Assembly: GCA_017622235.1 (NCBI GenBank)
Contig: JAGARN010000011.1
Coordinates: 1-45,652 of the forward strand
Origin: Spirochaetaceae bacterium
GTDB taxonomy: Bacteria > Spirochaetota > Spirochaetia > Treponematales > Treponemataceae
Direction of reading: 5' to 3'
DNA: 45,652 nucleotides
The position numbers were made by a program, and so were the translations under genes. The number at the start of each line of letters is the position of its first letter. The first letter of the stretch is position 1. This document shows positions 35,783-44,015 of this stretch, piece after piece. A model generated the notes under the pieces. It ran no database searches. It was given only the letters and a program-made list of their open reading frames with translations, and was not told the origin of the DNA.

Positions 35783-37537
35783 TTACCTAGAAAGCAAAGC
35801 GTCTAGCTCTGCATTAAGTTGAAGCATTTCTTGATCAGAAGGATTTAGTGCAACTACTTGTTTAAGATAATATTGAGCTTTACGATAATCTTGTTTATCG
35901 TAATAATATTGATATAGTTCAAAAAGCGGACTTTGGTTACGAGGATTTGCCGTTAAACTTTGACGCAAATCTGCAAGTTTTTCGCTATCACTGGCAGCAA
36001 AAATACTACGCTGATAGTAAAGAAAACTTTTTAGCTTGGAAGATGCCTTTGGGAGTAATCGCTGAATCATATCCAACACCGTGGACTTCTGCCCATCAGC
36101 CGCAAGCACACGAATATAGGCTTCTGTAACTTCATCAGAATCTGGATAATCAGAATTTAATTTTTGAGCCAAGACCTTTGCCTCTGAAATCCGATTAAGA
36201 TTAACACATATGGAAATATGAGAAAGTTGCAAATCAAGTGTAGAAACACCGTTTTTCATTAAACTTGAACTATAGTCATAAGCTCGCTGCCACTGTTTCT
36301 GCCTTATTGCATCGTCTACACAAATTTTCAATGCCTTCGAATTACTAGAATCTCGTTCGAGTATTTCTTGTGCAAGCTGACCTGCGGTTTTTCCCCGAAC
36401 GACACCACCTGAACTTGCTGCAAGCTCTGCAGCTGCAAGAATTATTTCAAAATCTTCTGGATAAAGCATCAAAGCTTCTTCTAAAGTAGCAGCTGCCGCC
36501 ACTGAATTTTTATTCCATTCATGCTGAACTCTAGAACGAAGAATCAAATAACCTTTAGAAGATTGGTCTGTCCTAGAATAAACATCTAACAAAGGCACAG
36601 CTTTTATAAAATTACCTTGTTCAACCAATACCTGAATTCTATAAAGTAAATATTGAGAATTTTCCGGCTCTTGCTGCAACACCTGAGCAATATATTGTTC
36701 AGCAGAAAGATAATCTTTTCGAGCTAAAGAGATTTCTGTACATAATTTAAGCAATGTGAGATTTCGTGGCGAAGTTGCAAGAAGTTGCAAAACCTCTGCC
36801 ATAGCTTGGCTATACATCCCCTGTAAAAACAAATTATTTGCACAAGCATATCTTAATTCAAAACAAGTGGGGGCATTTTCCGCTGCCACTTTGAACATAT
36901 CAAAAGCATTTTGCAAATCCCCAAGCTTTGTGTACAAAAGCCCCAGCAAGTAGCGAACTAAAACAGATTCAGGGCAAAGTTGCAAAGCCTTGTTCAATGC
37001 ATCTAGGGAAAGGGCATAATACTCTGAATCGTTGCGGTCTAAAACCAAAACCAAGGAAGGAAGAACCAATGTAAAAAAATCAGAATTACCGGTATTTAAA
37101 TCGTATATACCTATGCGGGCGGATTCAATAGCACCTGTGTAAGGATTGGCTTCTAAATCCCCAGAAGGGATTTCTATGGTATTTCGTTCAGACTTCCACA
37201 CCATATTCATAATCTCATAAGCCACTGTTAGTGCGACTTTATCCGATTGGGTATAAGAAGTTGAAGTCTTTAAAATATTCGCAACTGCTCGCCGCAAAGA
37301 TTCTGGAGACCCAATTTGCAAATCTGCCATAATAGTTGCATCAGGAAAAGAAAAATACGAACGGTCTACAGATTCCGGTACAAACAAGGAAACCACAGGA
37401 GTATCAAGAGAAGCAGGTTCTGTTTCTTCGGCAGCAGGAAGCGGTTGAACATCTGGCGTACTACTACAGGCCCAAAAACACACACTTAGCAAAACAACCA
37501 TCACAATGACAAAACCGCAACATAGCAGTTTCTTCAT
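35783..37537 (-). CDS. TPR-repeat lipoprotein
   Basis: The protein has 584 residues. A signal peptide ends in FWAC (C24 lipidated). Residues about 90-580 are a chain of helical tetratricopeptide repeats, seen in segments such as LVRYLLGLLYTKLGDLQNAF, YLLYRIQVLVEQGNFIKAVP and FELYQYYYDKQDYRKAQYYL. Such proteins act as scaffolds in the periplasm; partners are unknown. It begins 16 bp after the membrane-protein gene upstream, in an operon with it, and shows no clear ribosome-binding site, so translation may depend on the upstream gene. Confidence 0.85.
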   Translation of the reverse strand: MKKLLCCGFVIVMVVLLSVCFWACSSTPDVQPLPAAEETEPASLDTPVVSLFVPESVDRSYFSFPDATIMADLQIGSPESLRRAVANILKTSTSYTQSDKVALTVAYEIMNMVWKSERNTIEIPSGDLEANPYTGAIESARIGIYDLNTGNSDFFTLVLPSLVLVLDRNDSEYYALSLDALNKALQLCPESVLVRYLLGLLYTKLGDLQNAFDMFKVAAENAPTCFELRYACANNLFLQGMYSQAMAEVLQLLATSPRNLTLLKLCTEISLARKDYLSAEQYIAQVLQQEPENSQYLLYRIQVLVEQGNFIKAVPLLDVYSRTDQSSKGYLILRSRVQHEWNKNSVAAAATLEEALMLYPEDFEIILAAAELAASSGGVVRGKTAGQLAQEILERDSSNSKALKICVDDAIRQKQWQRAYDYSSSLMKNGVSTLDLQLSHISICVNLNRISEAKVLAQKLNSDYPDSDEVTEAYIRVLAADGQKSTVLDMIQRLLPKASSKLKSFLYYQRSIFAASDSEKLADLRQSLTANPRNQSPLFELYQYYYDKQDYRKAQYYLKQVVALNPSDQEMLQLNAELDALLSR

Positions 37538-37553
37538 AATTTACACGCTACCC

Positions 37554-38171
37554 TCATTTTTTCGTATCAGAAAAATCATCATCGTCATCCTCTTCGGCAA
37601 CAACTACATGGGAACCGTTTTTAGTCCAAACAAGGAACAACACTACAAGCATTATTCCTGCAAAAACAAACATCAAAGGCCACCACCTTGATACCGCAGC
37701 AAAAAAAGAAACCGTTATAACATTCATGGAAAAAAGCAAAAACAAAATCCCCAAAACTAAAAGCACCACAGATGGTACAAAAAAAGAAAGTTGCATCCGT
37801 TTAGCTCGATACAAACCAGAAGCAAAAAGCGAAATGCCTCCAATAATAACAATAACTGGCCACAAATCTTCAAACACCCAAGGAGAAATTTGAGATTCCA
37901 AAATCAAAAATAAAACCGCACACAAACAAATAAAAACGCCACAAAACAACATCCAATGTTTTTGAGTATTTACAAAAGTAAAATAAACAATAAGTCCACC
38001 CAAAACTAACATAAATACAGGACCAAAAAAAGATTTATGAATACTCACTTTTGGCGAAAGTACAACCAACATTAAGATACCAACGATTACAAGTACAAGC
38101 CCAATCGCTAATACAAGATTCTGAGTTTTGGAAATATTTCCTTTGTTTTTAGGTTCTAGTTCTTCTGACAT
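37554..38171 (-). CDS. Polytopic membrane protein, unknown function
   Basis: The 205-residue protein has six to seven hydrophobic segments (about 18-37, 46-62, 70-89, 98-115, 125-145, 155-175), a charged N-terminus and an acidic tail with five consecutive aspartates. It resembles the small multi-span proteins of the LiaF/DUF5668 kind only in general layout; no specific family is claimed. GGGGAG lies 4 bp before the ATG at 38171. It is first gene of an operon with the TPR lipoprotein and divergent from the 38245 operon. Confidence 0.75.
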   Translation of the reverse strand: MSEELEPKNKGNISKTQNLVLAIGLVLVIVGILMLVVLSPKVSIHKSFFGPVFMLVLGGLIVYFTFVNTQKHWMLFCGVFICLCAVLFLILESQISPWVFEDLWPVIVIIGGISLFASGLYRAKRMQLSFFVPSVVLLVLGILFLLFSMNVITVSFFAAVSRWWPLMFVFAGIMLVVLFLVWTKNGSHVVVAEEDDDDDFSDTKK

Positions 38172-38187
38172 AAAACTCCCCACCTAT

Positions 38188-38216
38188 AACATACACTATG
38201 AAAGACGTCTTGCCAA
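38188..38216 (-). promoter_or_regulatory. Leftward promoter of the membrane-protein operon
   Basis: TTGGCA (38211-38216), exactly 17 bp, TATGTT (38188-38193). Its -35 overlaps the -35 of the rightward promoter by five bases, so one RNA polymerase should exclude the other. Confidence 0.5.
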
Positions 38217-38238
38217 TAACTTAAGGTCATGTTAAAAT
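38210..38238 (+). promoter_or_regulatory. Rightward promoter of the envelope operon, leaderless geometry
   Basis: TTGCCA (38210-38215), exactly 17 bp, TAAAAT (38233-38238) with TG one base upstream, then exactly 6 bp to the ATG at 38245. No ribosome-binding site is present. Confidence 0.6.
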
Positions 38239-38244
38239 AAAAAA

Positions 38245-39297
38245 ATGCCGCTTAGAACGTCTATAGCTAAAGTATTAAAAATACTTTGCTTTACTATTAT
38301 AACTAATTTGTCTCTAATTTGTTGCACACAAGAAACAGATTATTATACTGAAACTCAAAACCAGTTGTATAACTTACTTCAAACAGGCACACTCCTGCCA
38401 GAAGGGAAATACACCGTTATAAATCGTTTGGCAACCAATTTATTAGCTGCAAAGGAGTATAATCAGTTGATTTTGTTTTTAACTGATTATGTCGAAAACA
38501 ACCCAGAAGATATATACAATTCATATTGGTTACTGATGACAGCCTACGTTTATTTGCAAACTGGAGCAGAACCTATCGCAGAGTATTATTTTGACAGAAT
38601 AATAATGAACTATCCAGACCTTTCTGTGCAAGGTAATTCTATTCATTTCCTTTGCCTACAAAATTTAATTCAAATTAGCGACTCTGCTGTTAATCGAATA
38701 ACTTACTTTAGGGAAATAATTCAACGTTTTCCAGATTTGGTAAACACTACAGAATTATATTATAGGCTTGCGGTGGAATATGAACGGGAAGGAGAATGGG
38801 ATAAAGCACTTGAAGCCTATTCCACTTTTTTGGATCAACCAGATGCAACAACGATACAAATCGCTGGAGCACCCAACGCCTATAACCAAGCCAGAAATCT
38901 AATCGATTTTAATAACTCTCCAAAGGATTGGACTTTTGAAAGTCTAGAAGCATTAGAAAACGCTGTAAAAAAAGCAATTTCAAACTATAATTATAGAGCA
39001 TTGGATAATTACAAATCCAAGGTGAATTTTTTTGCTATGTCTTGGAAACAAGATGAGTACGCTAGCAATAGCCAAGAAAACTTTTCTATCAGAAAATTTA
39101 TGACAGGCAACAGAATTCGTTATAGTTCTGAACTTGATGGGGCTTCTAACCCTAACGAAGCATACCTACGAACTTGGGGCTGGAGTACATATGTTTCGGT
39201 TTGGTATTTGTACTTTCGCAAAGTTGACTTTCCTATTGACCCAGAAATACACGGACGCTGGGAATGGGCAGGAATCTATTTTGGCGAGATGCTATGA
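38245..39297 (+). CDS. TPR-like lipoprotein
   Basis: The protein has 350 residues. A signal peptide ends in LSLICC, fitting a loose spirochaete lipobox (C27). The body is helical with tetratricopeptide-like repeats (YWLLMTAYVYLQTGAEPIAE, ELYYRLAVEYEREGEWDKAL). The C-terminal part (about 245-350), rich in W, Y and N, is distinct and not recognised. It heads a four-gene rightward operon with a lytic transglycosylase, an OmpA-like protein and an ABC-F ATPase; the next gene overlaps by 4 bp. No ribosome-binding site; predicted leaderless mRNA. Confidence 0.8.
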   Translation: MPLRTSIAKVLKILCFTIITNLSLICCTQETDYYTETQNQLYNLLQTGTLLPEGKYTVINRLATNLLAAKEYNQLILFLTDYVENNPEDIYNSYWLLMTAYVYLQTGAEPIAEYYFDRIIMNYPDLSVQGNSIHFLCLQNLIQISDSAVNRITYFREIIQRFPDLVNTTELYYRLAVEYEREGEWDKALEAYSTFLDQPDATTIQIAGAPNAYNQARNLIDFNNSPKDWTFESLEALENAVKKAISNYNYRALDNYKSKVNFFAMSWKQDEYASNSQENFSIRKFMTGNRIRYSSELDGASNPNEAYLRTWGWSTYVSVWYLYFRKVDFPIDPEIHGRWEWAGIYFGEML

Positions 39298-40556
39298 TTT
39301 TGCAAAAAAAAATCTCTCGTTTCCATGTCATACCTCTTTGTCTACACTTGCTAGCTGCGTCCTTCGTTCATGGTACACCAGAAGTTGGGGATTCCTCTGG
39401 GCTTTCTGAATCGGAATTTTCACAAAAAATAGAGCAAACCCAACAAGAAACATCTTTTCCACCAGAAGAAGAACTTTCAGTTCATGAAACAGAAGGAAAT
39501 CAGTTTTTTTCTAATGCACAAGAAAGCCCAGAATCTGAACCACAAGAAAACGACGGAATAGAAAGTGTAGCAGAATATTCAAACAACCAAGAAAAAACAT
39601 TAAGACAAGAATTAGACATTCCCCTTGTCCCACATCCCCACGTACAAAAATATATACAAGAGTACCAAAAACCTTATACGGTAAAATGGTTAACAAGCGT
39701 TTTAGAATCCGCAGCCCCTTATCGAATATACATTCGCCAACAATTACAAGAACACGGTCTGCCTGCTTGCTTAGAGTACCTACCCGTAATTGAGTCCGAA
39801 TACAAACCAACAGCAAAGTCTCGTTCCGGTGCACTTGGGGTTTGGCAGTTCATGGAAAACAGCATTGAACCTTTTCTTGAAAAAAACGAATGGATTGACG
39901 AAAGACTTGACCCATGGAAATCCACAGATGCAGCAATCCAAAAATTGCTAGACAACTACAGAATGTTTAACAACTGGGAATTAGCTCTTGCAGCCTACAA
40001 TTTTGGTGCAGGAGGATTGAGCCGATTAATTAAACGGAACGATAATACTTCTGATTACTGGAAATTGGTAGACAAAGGAGTACTTACTAATCAAACAGAA
40101 ATGTATGTTCCAAAGTTTCTTGCTGTGGCAGAAGTAATAACAAACGAAGATTACTACGGTCTTGAGTTTCCTAAAGTAACCGATGATGATATGCTAACTT
40201 GGGATGAAATAACAGTTACAAAATCAGTTTCATTAACTGCTTTGGCAGAAGAAATGAATATTGACGCATCTATCTTACAATTTCTAAATCAATCGCTAAT
40301 AAAGGGCAGAACCCCACCCGCCACGGAATACACACTACGAGTTCCAGCTGGTACAGCACAAGAGGCTCTAGCATTAATTGAACATATGCGGCTTCCAAAT
40401 TATGAACATATTTATACTGTAGTCAAGGGCGACACTCTTTGGGGGATTTCTCGAAGATACGGTATTACTGTGGCGGAACTCTGCGAAGCAAATAACATAA
40501 CAGAAAATGGAATTTTATCTATAGGAAAGACCCTTTATGTGCCGATAATTGATTGA
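39294..40556 (+). CDS. Membrane-bound lytic transglycosylase with LysM domains, MltD-like
   Basis: It cleaves peptidoglycan glycan strands to anhydro-muropeptides in the periplasm. The 420 residues comprise a signal peptide (1 to about 26), a long acidic linker rich in E, Q and S (about 30-105), an SLT domain (about 140-250) with catalytic E167 in VIESEYKP, then GALGVWQFM and AYNFGAGGL, and two LysM modules, one degenerate (about 315-360) and one clear (YTVVKGDTLWGISRRYGITV, about 374-418). ATG 39294 overlaps the previous stop (ATGA). An upstream in-frame start inside the previous gene would destroy the signal peptide. Confidence 0.92.
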   Translation: MILQKKISRFHVIPLCLHLLAASFVHGTPEVGDSSGLSESEFSQKIEQTQQETSFPPEEELSVHETEGNQFFSNAQESPESEPQENDGIESVAEYSNNQEKTLRQELDIPLVPHPHVQKYIQEYQKPYTVKWLTSVLESAAPYRIYIRQQLQEHGLPACLEYLPVIESEYKPTAKSRSGALGVWQFMENSIEPFLEKNEWIDERLDPWKSTDAAIQKLLDNYRMFNNWELALAAYNFGAGGLSRLIKRNDNTSDYWKLVDKGVLTNQTEMYVPKFLAVAEVITNEDYYGLEFPKVTDDDMLTWDEITVTKSVSLTALAEEMNIDASILQFLNQSLIKGRTPPATEYTLRVPAGTAQEALALIEHMRLPNYEHIYTVVKGDTLWGISRRYGITVAELCEANNITENGILSIGKTLYVPIID

Positions 40557-40568
40557 GGTATATTAGAA

Positions 40569-41957
40569 TTGAAAAGACTTTTTTCAGCCACTGGATTATT
40601 ACGCATAGTATGCATATATTTCGCAATATTAGTCGCTAGTTGGACATTAATAGCTCAACCAGTTGAATCCGAAAGTTTAGTTGATTGGACGGACAATTCC
40701 TTTATGTCAACTTTAACTTTAGACATGAATGCTGCAAATTTGCCTTTCCCTACAGGTAAAAACACCGCAATTAACCGAATAAACACCCAGTTACCGTTAT
40801 TGATAAAAGATTCCATTTTAGCGTTGAATGTAGACTCTACATATAAGCTAGAAGATTTAGTACTTAATGGTTTATTTCCCTTTACCATCCTTACTGAAAT
40901 TATAGATGAAGGAAAAAAAACACCAGGAACTTTTAGTCGTACAAATACAAACATTTATCTTGAACATATGCTCAATCTTAAAGATTTAAGCAGCACCCTT
41001 GTAAAACATAACCAGCCTTACAGCCCTAGAACTCCCATCGAGCAAGTTTCTAGCCGAAAATACACAGGAATCATTATTGACGCTAGAGGAAATCTACCTG
41101 TACAAGGAGAGTTTGTAGACGCTCAAGGGGAACCATGCTTTTTCCCTAAGATTTGGGACGAAAACATGGACTTGCTGTACGAACGAAATATGGCAAACCC
41201 TTCTGTTGCTAAACAAAACGGAATTATCAAATATGATTTTTCTGACGAAGAATCTCGCTACCTTGACAGAATCGGTAAAGACCCACTCAGAATTAAAGCA
41301 CGGAAACTTTACGGTACAAATAGAACAGACCCAGTAATATCACGAAACGATGCGTTGAAGATTCTTTCTGTTCCAGAAAATATGGAACTTCTAAAACAGG
41401 GCAAAGTAGTAATTTTACTAGATGAAGATAAATTAGTACACGTTGCAGAACCTAATGTAAAAGACGAAGCCTATTATGTAGTCACTAAAGAATTGCAAAA
41501 TTACCAATTTGAATGGAAAATCCCTGATGTAATGGTTTTACCCACAGAAACAGGAACAAAAATTTCTATACAGAATTTGCAGTTTATTGCGGATTCTTCA
41601 CAATTACTCCCAGAAGAACAAGCTAGACTCGATTCTGTTGCTGAAATGTTAAAAACAGTAGCACAAAGTGGCGAATTCACTATTACTGTAGAAGGGCACA
41701 CCGCAAGTGTCGGAAAACCAACAGGAGAACTTAACCTTTCCATAGAGCGAGCACAGGCAATAATCCAAGCACTACAGCAAAGAAACATTGACACTAGTAA
41801 TTTTACATACAAAGGGTACGGAGGCACAATGCCTGTAGGAGATAACTCAACAGAAGAAGGTCGTGCCCAAAATCGCCGTGTAGAAATAATGGTAATTCCC
41901 AAAGCCACTTATATCCAAAGAGACTGGGGCAGTAGCGGTTCAATGAGGTTAGAATAA
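40569..41957 (+). CDS. OmpA-family outer-envelope protein, OmpA-like domain without the DAP-binding aspartate
   Basis: The 462-residue protein has a signal peptide (about 1-30) and a long N-terminal part not recognised by simple motifs (about 40-320). The C-terminal OmpA-like domain (about 325-450) includes GEFTITVEGHT, NLSIERAQAI and AQNRRVEI. The usual GHTD motif reads GHTA (A379), so the aspartate that grips diaminopimelate is missing, while R394 is kept. Treponemes have ornithine instead of diaminopimelate in peptidoglycan, which may explain this. The architecture recalls T. pallidum Tp0624. The start is TTG (40569), since no ATG precedes the signal peptide; GAGG lies about 10 bp upstream. 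Confidence 0.88.
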   Translation: MKRLFSATGLLRIVCIYFAILVASWTLIAQPVESESLVDWTDNSFMSTLTLDMNAANLPFPTGKNTAINRINTQLPLLIKDSILALNVDSTYKLEDLVLNGLFPFTILTEIIDEGKKTPGTFSRTNTNIYLEHMLNLKDLSSTLVKHNQPYSPRTPIEQVSSRKYTGIIIDARGNLPVQGEFVDAQGEPCFFPKIWDENMDLLYERNMANPSVAKQNGIIKYDFSDEESRYLDRIGKDPLRIKARKLYGTNRTDPVISRNDALKILSVPENMELLKQGKVVILLDEDKLVHVAEPNVKDEAYYVVTKELQNYQFEWKIPDVMVLPTETGTKISIQNLQFIADSSQLLPEEQARLDSVAEMLKTVAQSGEFTITVEGHTASVGKPTGELNLSIERAQAIIQALQQRNIDTSNFTYKGYGGTMPVGDNSTEEGRAQNRRVEIMVIPKATYIQRDWGSSGSMRLE

Positions 41958-41969
41958 CAAGGCAACATA

Positions 41970-43904
41970 ATGAATCTGCTTTCTGTAAAAAACTTAGAAA
42001 AACAAGGGCGAGACGCTCCACTTTTTGTTGATGTTACATTTGGACTAGACGAAGGTGAAAAAGCCGCTCTTATCGGAAAAAACGGCACAGGCAAAAGCAC
42101 ATTACTTAATTGTATCGCAGGAATTTTACCAAAAGACGGTGGAACCATTGTCACTGCAAAAGATTGCCTTGTATCTTTTTTGCCACAAAATCCTTCCTAC
42201 GTGGAAACAGATACTATAAAAGACCACATTTTTAAGTCAAAAAGTAGCAAACTAAATATTATTCGTAGGTACGAAGATGCCTGCCAACAATTATCGGTAG
42301 CTAATAAAAAAGAAAATGACAAAATTCAAAAAGAGATAGACTCTTTGACAGAACAAATGGATCGCCAGAATTTATGGAACTACGAAAACCAAGTCCGCCA
42401 AATTCTTACAACTCTGGGAATAACTGATTTAAATAAGACCATGGCAACCCTTTCTGGTGGAATGATAAAAAAAGTTGCTTTGGCTCAAGTATTAATTGAT
42501 GATGCAAAATTGTTGCTATTAGATGAGCCTACAAATCAACTAGACATTGCTTCTATCGCTTGGCTAGAGGATTATTTGAGGAACACCACAAAAGCTGTTT
42601 TTATGGTAACCCATGATAGATATTTTTTAGATAACGTATGTGCCTCAATTTACGAGCTTGAAAGATGCAAAGTAAAACTATACTGTGGCAATTATTCCTC
42701 TTACCTTGAAAAAAAAGCTACAGAAGCAGAAATTTACGCTAATACAGAACGCCGCATTGAATCGGTTTTACGAACAGAACGAGAATGGCTCATGCGCGGA
42801 CCTCAGGCAAGAGGAACAAAAGCTAGGGCAAGAGTTGACGCAATTCACCGAATGATAAATCGAGAAAAAATTCAACAGGATAAAGGGTTTGCTTTTGAAG
42901 TAAAAGGGCGGCGGCTTGGCGGAACGATACTAGAACTCAACAATGTTTGCAAAGCTTGGCCTGATTCTAAAGGCAACATTCAACCTATACTAGAAAACTT
43001 TTCTTACAGTTTTCGCAAAGGTGAACGACTTGGCATTTTTGGTAACAATGGCACTGGTAAATCCACAGTATTAAATTTACTTACAGGAACAATCAAAGCA
43101 GATAGCGGTCAAATCAAAACCGGAGAAAATACCGTATTCGGTTATTACAAACAAAATCCCCAGCTAGAAATGGTTAAACCTGGAAAAACCGTTCCAACTG
43201 TACTAGAATACATTCAGGAACAGGCAGAAATTATCACTCTCAGCAATGGGAAAACCCTATCCGCCGCTCGTCTTTTGGAACAATTCGCTTTTGAAGGCAG
43301 AATCCTGTACTCACCAGTTACAGCACTTTCTGGAGGAGAACAAAAGAGGCTTTACCTTGTTCGACTTTTAATGAAAAATCCAAACTTTCTTGTACTAGAC
43401 GAACCCACTAACGATTTTGACATTTTTACGCTTTCAATCCTTGAATCCTTTTTGGAAAACTACGTCGGCTGCCTTGTCGTTGTTTCTCATGACCGTTGCT
43501 TTATGGATAAAACAGTCGATACATTGTTAATTTTAGATGGCAAAGGGGGTGTTAGCGGTTTTGTTGGTAACTGCACAGAATATATTCAACTATTAAAAGA
43601 AGATGCTACAAAATCACAAAAAACGGTTTCCGAAAAACAAAACGCAACTACAGTTCAAAAAGCTACACTAAATTCCACAGAACCTCGCCGCCGTACATTT
43701 AAAGAGCAAAAAGAATTTGAACAATTAGAAGAACAAATTATACACGCAGAAGAAAAAAAAGCAGAATTTGAAAACCTTCTCTCCGGCGGCGAAAATGATT
43801 TTAGCAAACTAAAAGAAATAACTGAAAAATACAATGCATTAAACAAAGAACTTGAAATTCAATATTCCCGCTGGGAAGAACTTGCTGAATTAAAAGAATA
43901 TTAA
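41970..43904 (+). CDS. ABC-F ATPase, Uup-like
   Basis: This is a 644-residue cytoplasmic twin-cassette ATPase without membrane parts. Cassette 1: Walker A GKNGTGKST (about 36-44), signature LSGGM, Walker B LLLLDEPTNQLD. Cassette 2: Walker A GNNGTGKST, signature LSGGEQKR, Walker B FLVLDEPTNDFD. A linker rich in K, R and A lies between them, and a C-terminal coiled coil (about 570-640) resembles Uup. ABC-F proteins act on stalled ribosomes; some give antibiotic resistance, but nothing here points to that. It is the last gene of the envelope operon, 12 bp after the OmpA gene, an unusual place. Confidence 0.93.
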   Translation: MNLLSVKNLEKQGRDAPLFVDVTFGLDEGEKAALIGKNGTGKSTLLNCIAGILPKDGGTIVTAKDCLVSFLPQNPSYVETDTIKDHIFKSKSSKLNIIRRYEDACQQLSVANKKENDKIQKEIDSLTEQMDRQNLWNYENQVRQILTTLGITDLNKTMATLSGGMIKKVALAQVLIDDAKLLLLDEPTNQLDIASIAWLEDYLRNTTKAVFMVTHDRYFLDNVCASIYELERCKVKLYCGNYSSYLEKKATEAEIYANTERRIESVLRTEREWLMRGPQARGTKARARVDAIHRMINREKIQQDKGFAFEVKGRRLGGTILELNNVCKAWPDSKGNIQPILENFSYSFRKGERLGIFGNNGTGKSTVLNLLTGTIKADSGQIKTGENTVFGYYKQNPQLEMVKPGKTVPTVLEYIQEQAEIITLSNGKTLSAARLLEQFAFEGRILYSPVTALSGGEQKRLYLVRLLMKNPNFLVLDEPTNDFDIFTLSILESFLENYVGCLVVVSHDRCFMDKTVDTLLILDGKGGVSGFVGNCTEYIQLLKEDATKSQKTVSEKQNATTVQKATLNSTEPRRRTFKEQKEFEQLEEQIIHAEEKKAEFENLLSGGENDFSKLKEITEKYNALNKELEIQYSRWEELAELKEY

Positions 43905-43926
43905 ACTAAAACTATAAAAAAATTTA

Positions 43927-43955
43927 TTGAACACAGTAAAATTTATTTATATAAT
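43927..43955 (+). promoter_or_regulatory. Promoter of glnA
   Basis: TTGAAC (43927-43932), exactly 17 bp, TATAAT (43950-43955). The predicted start is near 43962, leaving a leader of about 54 nt before the TTG start. Confidence 0.75.
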
Positions 43956-44015
43956 GAAAGAAAATAAAACTTTATTGCTATTCTTTTGTGTGGCAATTTT
44001 ATCTGGAGGCCTGTT

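Noticed and set aside
41970..43904. Antibiotic-resistance ABC-F (Vga, Msr, OptrA type)
   Set aside because: The inter-domain linker and C-terminal coiled coil look like housekeeping Uup; no resistance context.
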